Position numbers and translations under genes: made by a program
Assembly: GCA_021779855.1 (NCBI GenBank)
Contig: JAJXZW010000002.1
Span: forward strand, 98,605 to 162,604
Source of the DNA: Actinomycetes bacterium
Lineage (GTDB): Bacteria > Actinomycetota > Acidimicrobiia > Acidimicrobiales > RAAP-2
Length of the DNA: 64,000 nucleotides
Direction of reading: 5' to 3'
Notes under the pieces: generated by a model
What the model saw: only the letters and a program-made list of their open reading frames with translations
What the model was told of the DNA's origin: nothing
Databases searched by the model: none
In this document: positions 43,850-53,093 of the stretch, piece after piece
Numbering within the stretch: position 1 is the stretch's first letter
How the letters are laid out: the number at the start of each line of letters is the position of its first letter

Positions 43850-44101
43850 GAGCCTGTTGAACAACGCGCCGTGTGGGCGTATGTTCCGTGGTGCACGCCC
43901 GGAGATGACTGAACCGAAGAGCTGGTGTGAAGAAGGTGCGAGTCAGCCATCCTGGAGGGGTCGGTCCCCGCGGTGAGGTCCTTTCCTGTCACCCGGACGT
44001 GCGCGCCTCGTCTCAGGTGGTCAGCACCCAGGTCTGCCCCCCCCTCTTCCTGACATCCTGAACTGCCCCAGGAATCCCGGGGCGGTTCACCTATCAAATG
44101 C
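43850..44101. other. Left boundary of the low-GC island
   Basis: No gene seen. GTTGAACAAC is a perfect short palindrome at 43856-43865. The composition is still GC-rich to about 44040 and falls at the first island gene. A minus-strand frame is open across most of it but matches nothing I know. No tRNA gene or attachment-site repeat is visible. Confidence 0.45.
44059..44089. terminator. Hairpin at the end of the island operon
   Basis: TGAACTGCCCC (44059-44069) pairs with GGGGCGGTTCA (44079-44089) with one G-T pair around a 9-nt loop, 13 bp beyond the last minus-strand stop at 44102. It suits a terminator. The minus-strand reading TGAACCGCCCCGGG also resembles known IS3-type ends, so it may instead be an insertion-sequence terminus. 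Confidence 0.45.
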
Positions 44102-44824
44102 TTAGAAGTAATCCCAGAGTTTATCGTAAGACGGGACAAGCGCCGCTTCACTTTCCATGCACACCGCCCCTTCCTTCACTACGTACAAGTAGTCACTCAC
44201 CGTAAGAGCGAGGCCCAGACTCTGCTCAACAAGCATCACGCACGTTCCAGCATCCGCAATCTCCCGTACGCGCCCAATCATTTCTTCGGCCAATATTGGC
44301 GAGAGCCCTATGGTCGGTTCATCTAGAAGCAGCATTTTGGGTTGTGACAATAGTGCTCTTGACACGGCAACCATTTGGCGCTGCCCTCCCGAGAGCGTTC
44401 CACACTTTGCATCGAGTCGATTACGCATATCAGGGAAGAGGGACAATACAGAATCAAAACGGCCTGCTCGGCCATTGCGTCTTCTCCCTGGCAACGCAAG
44501 CATCAGGTTCTCGCGAACTGTCAGCGCGCCGAAAACGTTAGGGGGAATCGGCACATACGCCACACCATGGCCCATCATGAGTGAAGGTGAGGGTGCCGTG
44601 ACTGTCGCTCCATCGATCTCCAACGTCCCGGAGAAATGCTCGAGAAGGCCATAGATTCCTCGCAAAAGTGTCGTCTTTCCCGCGCCATTGTGCCCCATCA
44701 CCGAGACGAGCTCCTTCGAATGAACTCGGACATGAAGGCCTTCAATTACCGATCTCGCTCCGTAGCCACATCTTTCGATGTGAACATCGAGAACAACGTT
44801 CTCCTCGGTGGCGCTGTTCGCCAT
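44102..44824 (-). CDS. livF: Island ABC transporter ATP-binding protein (LivF-like)
   Basis: A 240-residue ATPase. MGHNGAGKTTLLRGIYGLL is the Walker A region, GTLSGGQRQMVAVSRALL the signature, and MLLLDEPTIGLSPILAEEM the Walker B. YVPIPPNVFGALTVRENL is characteristic of LivF. ATG 44824 shares a base with the LivG stop; GTG 44827 is an alternative. It is the last gene of the minus-strand train. Codon use is mixed at third positions, unlike the livF at 1000. Confidence 0.87.
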   Translation of the reverse strand: MANSATEENVVLDVHIERCGYGARSVIEGLHVRVHSKELVSVMGHNGAGKTTLLRGIYGLLEHFSGTLEIDGATVTAPSPSLMMGHGVAYVPIPPNVFGALTVRENLMLALPGRRRNGRAGRFDSVLSLFPDMRNRLDAKCGTLSGGQRQMVAVSRALLSQPKMLLLDEPTIGLSPILAEEMIGRVREIADAGTCVMLVEQSLGLALTVSDYLYVVKEGAVCMESEAALVPSYDKLWDYF

Positions 44825-45591
44825 CACATACCCCCTTCTCCAACGTCCTCCGGGACAGCGCTCCCACCACCACTTCCGAAGTAAATCGCTGCAAGATCAT
44901 CACGGCTGAGTATCTCTTCCGTCGGCCCGTCAGCAGCAACCTTCCCTCCATCGAGAAATATGACACGCCCCGCCAGATCACGAACCGTGTCAAGGTTGTG
45001 CTCCACCAAAACAATGGGTAGGTCACGGCGACGCTTCAGTGCTCCGGAAAGATGCTCGTAGGACTGAATGTCCATTCCCGCCCCGGGCTCATCGAGTAAG
45101 AGCACCTTCGGGTCATGAACCAATACCCGTGCGATAGTGAGTAACTTTGCCGCGCCATGTGCAAGATCACGAGCTCGAACATCCTGCCAACGTGCCAAAT
45201 CGAGTTCTTCGAGCAAGTCATCAACCTTCTCAACGATTGATCGTCTTCTTAAGGATCTCCCAAGGCCCACACAGACGTTCTCGCGCACAGACAGACTCCC
45301 AAATAAGCGCAAGTCTTGAAACGTTCTATAGACACCATGCTCAGCGACGGCTTCTGCAGGCATCCCAGAAAGCCTTGTCCCGAACGAGTACACCTCGCCC
45401 TGGCTCGGCCTAAGCGCACCGCAGATCACATTGAAGAGCGTTGTCTTACCTGCACCATTAGGCCCAACAAGTGCCACGATGCCGTTCCCATAGACAACTA
45501 AGTCGACCTTCGTGAGCACCCGGACTCCGCCAAAGCTCAGGCTCACATTCTCGACCATCAGTGGTACGGCAGCGCTTTGCATCTCAGACAT
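44824..45591 (-). CDS. livG: Island ABC transporter ATP-binding protein (LivG-like)
   Basis: A 255-residue ATPase with LVGPNGAGKTTLFNVICGAL, the variant signature DLAHGAAKLLTIARVLV, Walker B VLLLDEPGAGMD and switch VLVEHNLDTV. The ATG at 45591 overlaps the end of livM by 8 nt, whereas the open frame further upstream is antisense-free but has no reason to be translated. GVYRTFQDLRLFGSLSVREN is LivG-typical. It forms the importer with the three neighbouring genes. Confidence 0.87.
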   Translation of the reverse strand: MSEMQSAAVPLMVENVSLSFGGVRVLTKVDLVVYGNGIVALVGPNGAGKTTLFNVICGALRPSQGEVYSFGTRLSGMPAEAVAEHGVYRTFQDLRLFGSLSVRENVCVGLGRSLRRRSIVEKVDDLLEELDLARWQDVRARDLAHGAAKLLTIARVLVHDPKVLLLDEPGAGMDIQSYEHLSGALKRRRDLPIVLVEHNLDTVRDLAGRVIFLDGGKVAADGPTEEILSRDDLAAIYFGSGGGSAVPEDVGEGGM

Positions 45592-46510
45592 CCCGTCTGC
45601 TCCGGCTCCGGCCGACCTCAGTTGGCCGGAGCCTGGCACGCACGCGTCCAAGCCCACCCATTATCCCGTCGGGACGAACGACGATGATGATCACAATAAT
45701 TAGGCCGAAGGCCACTTGTTCAATCAGGCCCAAGTATGCCGGATCGATTGCTAGAAAGGTCAGTCCAGCAGGGATCGCAGTCAGAATCACTGCACCCACG
45801 ACTGGGCCATAGAGAGATCCGAGTCCGCCGAGAACCACCATCGCGGATATCAATTCAGATTCACCCAATGTGAACGTTGATGGATCCACGTACCCTACTT
45901 GCGCAGCGTATAGAACTCCGGCGATTGCCGCCATTCCACTGGCAACGATGGCCACTTGGATTCTCAATCTCGAGCCGTAGACTCCCACCGAACTCGCGGC
46001 CCGCTCGTCATCTCTTGTCGCGCGAAGATCCAGCCCCCACGCTGAGCGAGCAAGAAACTCCTTGCCCGTGATGACCATCGCCCCGAGAATCACGCTGACA
46101 ATAACTAGGGGCGTTCCTGGAGAGATTTGAAGTCCGAAGATCGTAGCTAAAGGGAAGCCGTAGAGACCGGCGTAACCCCCGGTAACGCTATTCCAACTCG
46201 CAAAGACTTCACTGACAATTGACGAAAATGCCAGCGAGGCAACTACGAAAGTAACCTCCCTCTTTGACCTCAATGCCGGAACAACGAATGGGATAGCAAG
46301 CAATCCGCCCGCCACAAAAGCTGCAATTAGGGCAACGATGAGATCCGAGGTCCAATGCAACCAGACAATGGAGGCTACGTATGCGCCAACACCATAAAAG
46401 ACGCCGACCGCAGCAGAAAACAATCCTGCCACTCCTATAAGTAGGTCAAGCGATACCGCCAAAATGACGCTAGCCATTCCCAGGACCACAACCGTTTCAA
46501 AGTAGGCCAC
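45584..46510 (-). CDS. livM: Island ABC transporter permease (LivM-like)
   Basis: A 308-residue permease with GVAGLFSAAVGVFYGVGAY, EVTFVVASLAFSSIV and the coupling loop ATRDDERAASSVGVYGSRLRI, followed by VLGGLGSLYGPVVGA. About nine hydrophobic segments are visible and the tail is basic. It starts at GTG 46510, 2 nt after the livH stop. Confidence 0.86.
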   Translation of the reverse strand: MAYFETVVVLGMASVILAVSLDLLIGVAGLFSAAVGVFYGVGAYVASIVWLHWTSDLIVALIAAFVAGGLLAIPFVVPALRSKREVTFVVASLAFSSIVSEVFASWNSVTGGYAGLYGFPLATIFGLQISPGTPLVIVSVILGAMVITGKEFLARSAWGLDLRATRDDERAASSVGVYGSRLRIQVAIVASGMAAIAGVLYAAQVGYVDPSTFTLGESELISAMVVLGGLGSLYGPVVGAVILTAIPAGLTFLAIDPAYLGLIEQVAFGLIIVIIIVVRPDGIMGGLGRVRARLRPTEVGRSRSRRDV

Positions 46511-46512
46511 GG

Positions 46513-47379
46513 CTAATTCGCACCTTCGAACAGACCATCGGGACGAACAAGAAGTAGAAGGAAGAACGCAACAAATGCGATCGCCTCAGCCCACGCACCG
46601 GGGAACCAGTAGACCGAAATACCAGAAATGAACCCATACCCAAGTGCGACAACTCCGCTCCCGACAAGGCTGCCAACGCCGCCCGCGATGGAGGCAACAA
46701 TGACTATGGTGACAATGTCAGATCCTGCCGCAGGGGACAATCCCTGGGTGTACGCATAAATGATTGCGCCAGGCACAACCAACGCAGTTCCGATCGTATA
46801 CGCCAGCAATCGCAACTTGTTCAAGTTCAGTCCATAGCCTCGAACGAGCGACGGGTTGTCAGATAGCGCCCGAAGCCTTGTGCCAGAGACCGTATACCGC
46901 AGAAACCATGCCATCATCGCAGTGAGAACTACGGCCAACGCGACTGCAACGATGTCACCGTAGGTGACTTGCACCCCCTTTATGTGGATACCGTCGAGAA
47001 GTGTTGATGGAAAGGGGACGGGAGCCACGCCGAACATTATGGAAATGACATTTTGAATCACCACGAGAAGGCCGAACGAGCCAATGAACAGCGAGAAGAA
47101 CTCGCGATTTGAGTTGAGCATTCGAAGGTACACGAGAAAGTAGATCAGCAAGCCAATGGCGATAGACGCAACGAGTGACGCAACCACACCGAATAGAGGA
47201 AGCCAATGGTGTTCTATGGATACCCAGTAATAGGCGTAACCGGCAACCAGAAACACACCGCCCTGCGCAACATGGAAGATCTTTGTCATACCGAAGATGA
47301 GTGAGAAGCCCACCGCAACGAGTGCATAGACACAACCCGAGGCCAACCCGCCCACGGCGAGACTCAAGAAGAGGGTCAC
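46513..47379 (-). CDS. livH: Island ABC transporter permease (LivH-like)
   Basis: A 288-residue permease. TLFLSLAVGGLASGCVYALVAVG and FGMTKIFHVAQGGVFLVAGY are LivH hallmarks; the coupling loop reads ALSDNPSLVRGYGLNLNKLR. I take the GTG at 47379 because it opens the conserved N-terminus; the frame extends to 47430 with an implausible Cys/His-rich leader. It is separated by about 200 bp from the thioesterase gene, so a secondary promoter may exist. Confidence 0.84.
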   Translation of the reverse strand: MTLFLSLAVGGLASGCVYALVAVGFSLIFGMTKIFHVAQGGVFLVAGYAYYWVSIEHHWLPLFGVVASLVASIAIGLLIYFLVYLRMLNSNREFFSLFIGSFGLLVVIQNVISIMFGVAPVPFPSTLLDGIHIKGVQVTYGDIVAVALAVVLTAMMAWFLRYTVSGTRLRALSDNPSLVRGYGLNLNKLRLLAYTIGTALVVPGAIIYAYTQGLSPAAGSDIVTIVIVASIAGGVGSLVGSGVVALGYGFISGISVYWFPGAWAEAIAFVAFFLLLLVRPDGLFEGAN

Positions 47380-47583
47380 GCAGAGACCCCGACTTGACCC
47401 ACAATGTTGCACGCAAAGGTGCAAAGCCATCGTGGCCCCAATTCCTTAGGGTAACTCCCGACCACTGAGATTTCCTCCAATCGGCTTGAACCGGCGTCGT
47501 TCCGGTTCATTCTCGTACTCTCGTGAGTCGCGGCCCAGGAGCCATCGACTTCACAGCCACTACATGCACGTACGCGACATGTC

Positions 47584-48030
47584 TCACTTATCGCCAACAA
47601 ATGTGCCAACTGATCCTCGTCGGATACTGACGGTCACTATCGCGACCGCGACCGCGCGGTGAAGGGAGTCTTCGACTCTTGCCGTTCCCACGGCGGTCGA
47701 CTTGCCGCAATGCTCAACACGTCCCCGCGCCAATAAGGTGGCGCCAGGTTCGGCGGCGCGGAGATAGTTCACCTTCAATTCCAGCGTAGTGAGAGAGTCA
47801 GATTCGGCCACCATCGTGCCCACCGACTGCATGACAGCTGAGTCGACCATCTGCGCAATGGTCCCGCCAGCAGGATTGCCTCGCCGATTCGAAGCCTCCT
47901 TGCGACCGTCATACGATATGTCCACTTCGCCCTCATTCAGGACTCTTAAGGTCAGTCCGAGAACTGAGTGAATATTTGACTGGGAGTATCGCTTCTCCAT
48001 TTCTTTCCAACGATCACGTGTTGCGGACAT
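47584..48030 (-). CDS. Hotdog-fold thioesterase (PaaI-like)
   Basis: A 148-residue single-hotdog protein. NPAGGTIAQMVDSAVMQSVGT corresponds to the PaaI active-site helix, with Asn in place of the usual His before the Gly pair and the catalytic-type Asp retained. The strand TTLELKVNYLRAAEPGATLLARGRV is typical. It probably releases CoA from dead-end acyl-CoAs of the island pathway. ATG 48030 shares its A with the crotonase gene stop; GTG 48033 is an alternative. Confidence 0.75.
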   Translation of the reverse strand: MSATRDRWKEMEKRYSQSNIHSVLGLTLRVLNEGEVDISYDGRKEASNRRGNPAGGTIAQMVDSAVMQSVGTMVAESDSLTTLELKVNYLRAAEPGATLLARGRVEHCGKSTAVGTARVEDSLHRAVAVAIVTVSIRRGSVGTFVGDK

Positions 48031-48791
48031 CACACCCCCTTTTGGCCACTAGCCGGGCGATTTACGAATGCTGCTGCCTTGTTAATCGGTCCTCGTTCAC
48101 GACGCACCCTTTGCACGGCGCGTGCACCTTCGCGTAGAGCGTCCTCGTACGTCATCTCGATGGTGTCGTAGAAGACGCGCTTTGTCTCCTGCAGCGGCAT
48201 TCTTGCGAACGCAGAGAGCTTTCTCGCCGTCCGAAGAACATGCGCCTCCAAGTCCGATGCTGGCACGACTTCGGTTACCATACCGAGCTCGAGCGCCTCG
48301 CTTGCTGAGATGGTCCTCCCCGTGACGAGGAACTCCAAAGCCTTGCGCTGACCTACAACTTCCCTAAGGCCGACAAGTGTCATACCCGCGACGAGATCGT
48401 GGGCAATCTCTGGATAGCCGAACACTGCGTCTTCAGAGGCAATAACCATGTCTGAAGCCATGGCGAGCCCACTGCCCAGCCCAAGCGCATATCCCTGAAC
48501 GGAAGCGATCACAATCGCCGGGCAATTGCGGAATGCCGTAAACAATTGGGTACGAATCCCTACCCCTGCCTCGTCCTCAGGCCCACCAACTTCCTTTAGA
48601 TCTACGCCTGCGCAGAACGCGGTTCCGTTCCCTCTAAAGATCACAACGTGAGCATCCTCAGCAATAGGACCCTCTAGCGCCTCGACAATCAACTCTCGCA
48701 TGACCGACGAGACCGCGTTCCTCTTCTCAGGCCGATTCAACTCAATGAGAGCTATTCCCTCTTCGACCATCGACACTCTTACCAAATTCAT
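48030..48791 (-). CDS. Crotonase-fold enoyl-CoA hydratase/isomerase (1 of 3)
   Basis: A 253-residue crotonase-superfamily protein. IELNRPEKRNAVSS and GNGTAFCAGVDLKEVG form the CoA-binding oxyanion half. Of the two hydratase glutamates, the second is kept (E128 in FGYPEI) but the first is replaced by Gly (G108 in GLGSGLAMASD). It may therefore be an isomerase, hydrolase or lyase and not a classical hydratase. ATG 48791 overlaps the synthetase stop. Confidence 0.83.
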   Translation of the reverse strand: MNLVRVSMVEEGIALIELNRPEKRNAVSSVMRELIVEALEGPIAEDAHVVIFRGNGTAFCAGVDLKEVGGPEDEAGVGIRTQLFTAFRNCPAIVIASVQGYALGLGSGLAMASDMVIASEDAVFGYPEIAHDLVAGMTLVGLREVVGQRKALEFLVTGRTISASEALELGMVTEVVPASDLEAHVLRTARKLSAFARMPLQETKRVFYDTIEMTYEDALREGARAVQRVRRERGPINKAAAFVNRPASGQKGV

Positions 48792-50881
48792 TGAAATCTC
48801 GTCCTCCCTATTGCCGGTACAAGGAGCGTGTCCACGGCTACTGCACCAAGTCCATTACCGCGAACTATCAGTGGATTGATTTCCACCGACTCCCATTCGT
48901 TGCTGTTCATTGAGATAAATTCTGAGAGTTCCACGAGGGCCCGAGCTGCCGCGCCAACGTCGCTCGCTTCGCGACCCCGAATGCCGGTAAGAATTGGCGC
49001 TCCTCGAAGAGACATTATGAGCCTCTCCGCAGCCGTCTGATCGATTGGAGCTAGTCCAACGGCCGCGTCTCTCAAGACTTCTATATAGATCCCGCCCATG
49101 GCCACCATTACTGCCGGGCCAAGAGAGGGATCAATATATGCGCCGATTGCCAGTTCGATGCCCACTTCGTGCCGCTGCGCAGTAATAGGAGTCCCAGCGT
49201 CGCCCAATCGCGCCCTAGCCTCAAGAAGAGTGGCAAACGCGGACGCCGCATGTTCACTGTCCACAAAGCTCGAGACCAGTCCGGCCTCGCTCTTGTGGGC
49301 AACCAGTGGACTTTCCACCTTGAAGATGGCCTCTCCCCACTCTTCGCAAATCCGAATGGCGGCATCGACATTCGAAATCTCTACAACTTCCGTGTGCTCA
49401 ATTCCCGGCAATAACTGCCGGGACATACTCCCAACAACAACCCGTGCGTCACCTTTCTGGATGGACTGAATTGAATCCACTTCGTTGTCCGCACCATTGC
49501 CATCCGTGGGAGCCGTCAGTCCAATTGCCCGCAAAAGCCGCGAGGGCTCCTCAAAGAGCACAACTCCGAGGTGACGCAGTGTGCGCTTAAACTCCGGAGT
49601 CGTCATTCCACAGACGTAGATCGGCTTGCTCGTGCTCGTGCTCGCGTTCAAGATGATCTCGTAAAATTCATTACAACTGGCCTCCCCCATGCGCGCGTAA
49701 GCAATCCAGACCACAAGCGCGTCGATGTTGGGCTGCCGACCCATCCACCGAAGTGCTGTCGGCAAAGTTCCGGGTCGGGCCCCTGACAACGAGGTGTAAT
49801 CAAACGGATTGGTTAACGCCCCTGACGACAGTTCAATCCCTTCCTCTGCCGTGGGTGGTACTAAGGGATACGGGAACTTCAAACCACACTCGTCCGCCGC
49901 GTCAATTGCGAGAATTCCGAAACCCCCAGACGGGGTGACTACACCGAGCCGTCGACCCGGAGGCACGCATTGAGCATCAAGAATGTCAAGAACGTCGATG
50001 AACTCGGTTTCATTTCGCGCAACAATTGCTCCCGCCGACCTCATTGCGGACTCGAAGAGGTGCGCGTCGCTAGCGATGGCTCCCGTATGAGATGAGACCT
50101 GCGCCGAAGCCGCCATTGATTTGCCTGACTTCAAGAACACCACGGGCTTACCCTGAGCTCGGGCACGCTCCACTGCCCGCAACAACCGTCTACCGTCCCG
50201 ACTTCCCTCGAGGATCAATGCGAAGCACGAAACCTCGGGATCATCAGCGAGATAATCGAGCACCTCCGCAGCATCAACATCGAGTTCGTTACCCGTATCA
50301 AACAGATAGCGCGTACCTACCCCTCTGCGCCGGAGGTAGGCAGACCCAAAATAAACTCCTAGACCGCCACTTTGAGCGATGACGGCCACCCCACCAGGAG
50401 TCACACCACCTTCGATGTCATGGGCAAACGTCACCCACGTCCTCTGTCCCACTGATCGAATGCCGATCGTGTTCGGCCCGATAACCCGCACACCGGATGT
50501 ACGCTGCGCATCCGCCAGAACTTCAAGGTTCCTTCGAGTGGACTCGTCCCCCCCGCTAAAGCCAGCTGCGAAAATTACTGCCGCGGGTATCCCACGCTGT
50601 CCACACTCGATCAGCGCCTGCGGCACATGCTGAGTTCCAACACAAATCACCGCAAGGTCCACCGGATCAGGTACATCGGTGACGGACCTATAGCACACGA
50701 TTCCTTGAAGCACCTCGCTGCTCCGAGACACCGGATACACCTTGCCCGGGTAGCCGAACTTCAAGAGAATGTCAAGGGCCCTACTTCCGGCTCTCTCATC
50801 ACCCTGCGACGCCCCTACAACGGCAATCCCCCGGGGTTCGACAAAGTACATAAGTGACCGCTTGTTCTGGTTCCCCCTCAT
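48788..50881 (-). CDS. NDP-forming acyl-CoA synthetase (acetate/pimeloyl-CoA synthetase-like)
   Basis: A 697-residue fused synthetase. The order is a CoA-binding domain (MYFVEPRGIAVVGASQGDERAG), a succinyl-CoA-ligase-like domain with the phospho-histidine segment QVSSHTGAIASDA, then an ATP-grasp domain beginning near RQLLPGIEHTEVVEIS and ending VEINPLIVRG. Such enzymes make acyl-CoA from acid, CoA and ATP, yielding ADP. Substrates in the family range from acetate to pimelate and feruloyl-type acids. It overlaps both neighbours by 4 nt and is probably the activating step, or recovers ATP by the reverse reaction. Confidence 0.85.
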   Translation of the reverse strand: MRGNQNKRSLMYFVEPRGIAVVGASQGDERAGSRALDILLKFGYPGKVYPVSRSSEVLQGIVCYRSVTDVPDPVDLAVICVGTQHVPQALIECGQRGIPAAVIFAAGFSGGDESTRRNLEVLADAQRTSGVRVIGPNTIGIRSVGQRTWVTFAHDIEGGVTPGGVAVIAQSGGLGVYFGSAYLRRRGVGTRYLFDTGNELDVDAAEVLDYLADDPEVSCFALILEGSRDGRRLLRAVERARAQGKPVVFLKSGKSMAASAQVSSHTGAIASDAHLFESAMRSAGAIVARNETEFIDVLDILDAQCVPPGRRLGVVTPSGGFGILAIDAADECGLKFPYPLVPPTAEEGIELSSGALTNPFDYTSLSGARPGTLPTALRWMGRQPNIDALVVWIAYARMGEASCNEFYEIILNASTSTSKPIYVCGMTTPEFKRTLRHLGVVLFEEPSRLLRAIGLTAPTDGNGADNEVDSIQSIQKGDARVVVGSMSRQLLPGIEHTEVVEISNVDAAIRICEEWGEAIFKVESPLVAHKSEAGLVSSFVDSEHAASAFATLLEARARLGDAGTPITAQRHEVGIELAIGAYIDPSLGPAVMVAMGGIYIEVLRDAAVGLAPIDQTAAERLIMSLRGAPILTGIRGREASDVGAAARALVELSEFISMNSNEWESVEINPLIVRGNGLGAVAVDTLLVPAIGRTRFQ

Positions 50882-52281
50882 CGCGCCACGCTCAAGAGGT
50901 CAAAAAGGTAGCGCGCCGAATCCTTCCCGGATGCCTCCAGTACGGTCGCAGCCACTTCCGTCGCGACGTCTGTCTTCACGCCCCCGTAGTGACAGCACGC
51001 TAGAAACTTTTCCTCAATCTGGTCCTTTTCAATTCGTCGGCTACCCCACCCAAGTGGTTCGAGAACCGTATGCTCTCGCGTTGATCCGTCGTGGAGCTTG
51101 ACCACAGCACGTGCAGGACTGATGGTTCTGCCATAGGCCGCATCCAGTTCGCTATCGATTGAGACGGTCACGAGCCGAGCAAACTCGCGGACAGTCCTTC
51201 GACTAAGAGAATCGTCAGTGAAATCTGACAGTGTTACGCCTCCGTTCAAGAATGCCGTCGAAAACACGAAGGGGATGCTGAACTGTGCGTCTACAGGAGT
51301 TTGCGGTTCATATCGGCGTGGCAATGGCGTTCCCGTGCTGTTGAATGCCTGTGCGTTAACCCCGATTTCCACATGCTTGATTTCGTCTGCGGTGATGCCC
51401 TCACCTGCGATTGCGATTGCGCACTCCAAAGCACTGTGTGTCCATCCACAGCACGGATAGAACTTGTACCTCGCCTCATCCATGAACCACCCGTCCTCAA
51501 CGCCTCTCCGCAAGGCGTCAGGAAGGTACCGTCCCCGGTGATAGACATTGAAGTAACCGCGCTGACCTTCCAAGGAGTTGACCGGGCTTGTCAAACCCCT
51601 TCGGGCTAACTCGGCCGCAAACACACCACCGCGCGCGGCGAAGCCCGGCTGCATCCTTTTCCCGAGAGAGCCATCAAGGGTCGATTGGCCATTGCCACTC
51701 GTTTGAACGTATGCGAATCCAATGGCGGCACGCGTCAAGTTAGCATCAAGTTGAAACAGCCTTGACGCCGCCGCCGCCGCGCCAAAGTATCCGCATAGTG
51801 GTGTGAGAAGCCAACCCGTTACTCCCGGACCATCAATGGTCGCGGTCGCGAGTCTGTCAGCAACTTCCGTTCCGAGAATGATCGCGGTCAGTATGTCCTC
51901 GATATCACTTACCGATTCAGCTTCAGCACTAGCGATTGCCGCGGGTACGACTGAAACACCGGTGTGAAGAACTCCAGGATGGTTGTCATCGAAATCCAAC
52001 GCGTGTGAAGCGATCGCATTTGCAAATGCAGCCTCTGCAGTAGGAACCTTCGAACCGGTTCCCCACACGTTGGCAGATGCCGACCCTCCCTTTTTCAATA
52101 TCAATTCACGGACTTCACGAATACCCAAGGCATCCCAGCCAGCCAGCGCACATCCGAGCGTGTCGAGAAGGTCCACTCGAGCTGCCAATAGAGTGTGATC
52201 GGGAAAGTCAGTGGGACTCGTCCCCGCGACCAACTCCGAGAACTCACAACTTGCATCTTCACGAGAAGAAGGCTCACCCAT
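50878..52281 (-). CDS. MmgE/PrpD family protein
   Basis: A 467-residue member of the 2-methylcitrate dehydratase/cis-aconitate decarboxylase/iminodisuccinate epimerase family. The conserved blocks are LDTLGCALAG, ASHALDFDDNHPGVLHTGVSVVPAA, QTSGNGQSTLDGSLGKRMQPGFAARGGVFAA and YKFYPCCGWTHSALE. The family acts on tricarboxylates and related acids. With an HMG-CoA-lyase-like enzyme and CoA enzymes nearby it may handle a substituted dicarboxylate. The exact reaction is unknown. Confidence 0.85.
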   Translation of the reverse strand: MGEPSSREDASCEFSELVAGTSPTDFPDHTLLAARVDLLDTLGCALAGWDALGIREVRELILKKGGSASANVWGTGSKVPTAEAAFANAIASHALDFDDNHPGVLHTGVSVVPAAIASAEAESVSDIEDILTAIILGTEVADRLATATIDGPGVTGWLLTPLCGYFGAAAAASRLFQLDANLTRAAIGFAYVQTSGNGQSTLDGSLGKRMQPGFAARGGVFAAELARRGLTSPVNSLEGQRGYFNVYHRGRYLPDALRRGVEDGWFMDEARYKFYPCCGWTHSALECAIAIAGEGITADEIKHVEIGVNAQAFNSTGTPLPRRYEPQTPVDAQFSIPFVFSTAFLNGGVTLSDFTDDSLSRRTVREFARLVTVSIDSELDAAYGRTISPARAVVKLHDGSTREHTVLEPLGWGSRRIEKDQIEEKFLACCHYGGVKTDVATEVAATVLEASGKDSARYLFDLLSVAR

Positions 52282-52292
52282 CTTCGTCCTTC

Positions 52293-53093
52293 CTAGTTTC
52301 CCTTGAACTGTGGCTTCCGCTTGTCTCGTGCGGCTGCCAACGCCTCTCGGCGGTCGTTCGTTGTGAGCGTTCGCTCATATAGAGCAGTCTCCATTTGCAC
52401 GCCGGATGCAATGTCCATGTCCGTTGAGCAGTTGATGGCTTTCTTCGCTTGAATGTTGGAGATGGGTGCAACCGACACGATGGCGCTCGCCAATTCGGCT
52501 ACCCTTGCGTCCAGTTCACCAAGCGGGACCACATAGTTCAGCATCCCCCACCGAAGTGCATCTTCCGCCGTGAACTTCATCGAAGTGAAGATGATCTCCT
52601 TCGCGCGCTGAAGACCTACCAAGCGTGGAAGAATTTGTGTTCCCCCGCCAGCAGGAATCGAGCCCTTCGACGTTTCGATTAGTCCCATGATCGTTCCCTC
52701 GGCGGCCACGATTAGGTCACATCCAAGGGCGAGCTCTAGTCCCCCACCAAGCGCATACCCGTGGACCTGGGCGATAACCGGACGACGACAGTTACGCATT
52801 GCAGCAAATGATTGCGGACCCACCCGCCGGCGATAGCGAATGTCGTCTTCCGTCATGGTGGCGCGCTCCTTCTGGTCAGCCCCAGTGCAGAACGCCCGAC
52901 CATTCCCCTTAAGAATGACGCACCAAATCCCCTCGGAGTCATTGACTTGATCAAACACGTCGAACAGTCGCCGCAGCACCGGCGTACTCACGGCATTCAG
53001 CATGTCGGGCCGGTTCAACGTCACGGTTGCGACTGGGCCATCAACCGAGAAAAGGACTAGATCTTCGTTGTCGCTGCTACTCACCTTTGGCAC
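52293..53093 (-). CDS. Enoyl-CoA hydratase, both catalytic glutamates present (2 of 3)
   Basis: A 266-residue crotonase. The hydratase glutamates are at E120 (GYALGGGLELALGCD) and E140 (GLIETSKGSIPAGGGTQ), and the C-terminus RDKRKPQFKGN is that of true hydratases. It is the most likely classical hydratase among the three. Its start overlaps the end of the next gene by 17 nt. Confidence 0.87.
   Translation of the reverse strand: MPKVSSSDNEDLVLFSVDGPVATVTLNRPDMLNAVSTPVLRRLFDVFDQVNDSEGIWCVILKGNGRAFCTGADQKERATMTEDDIRYRRRVGPQSFAAMRNCRRPVIAQVHGYALGGGLELALGCDLIVAAEGTIMGLIETSKGSIPAGGGTQILPRLVGLQRAKEIIFTSMKFTAEDALRWGMLNYVVPLGELDARVAELASAIVSVAPISNIQAKKAINCSTDMDIASGVQMETALYERTLTTNDRREALAAARDKRKPQFKGN

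Noticed and set aside
43850..44101. tRNA gene as integration site at the left island border
   Set aside because: I looked for cloverleaf arms and a T-loop GTTCGA-type sequence and found none. The visible hairpin is a simple stem.
51301..51609. Plus-strand frame of about 100 codons opposite the MmgE/PrpD gene
   Set aside because: It is antisense to conserved PrpD blocks, Cys-rich without motif, and has no ribosome-binding site.
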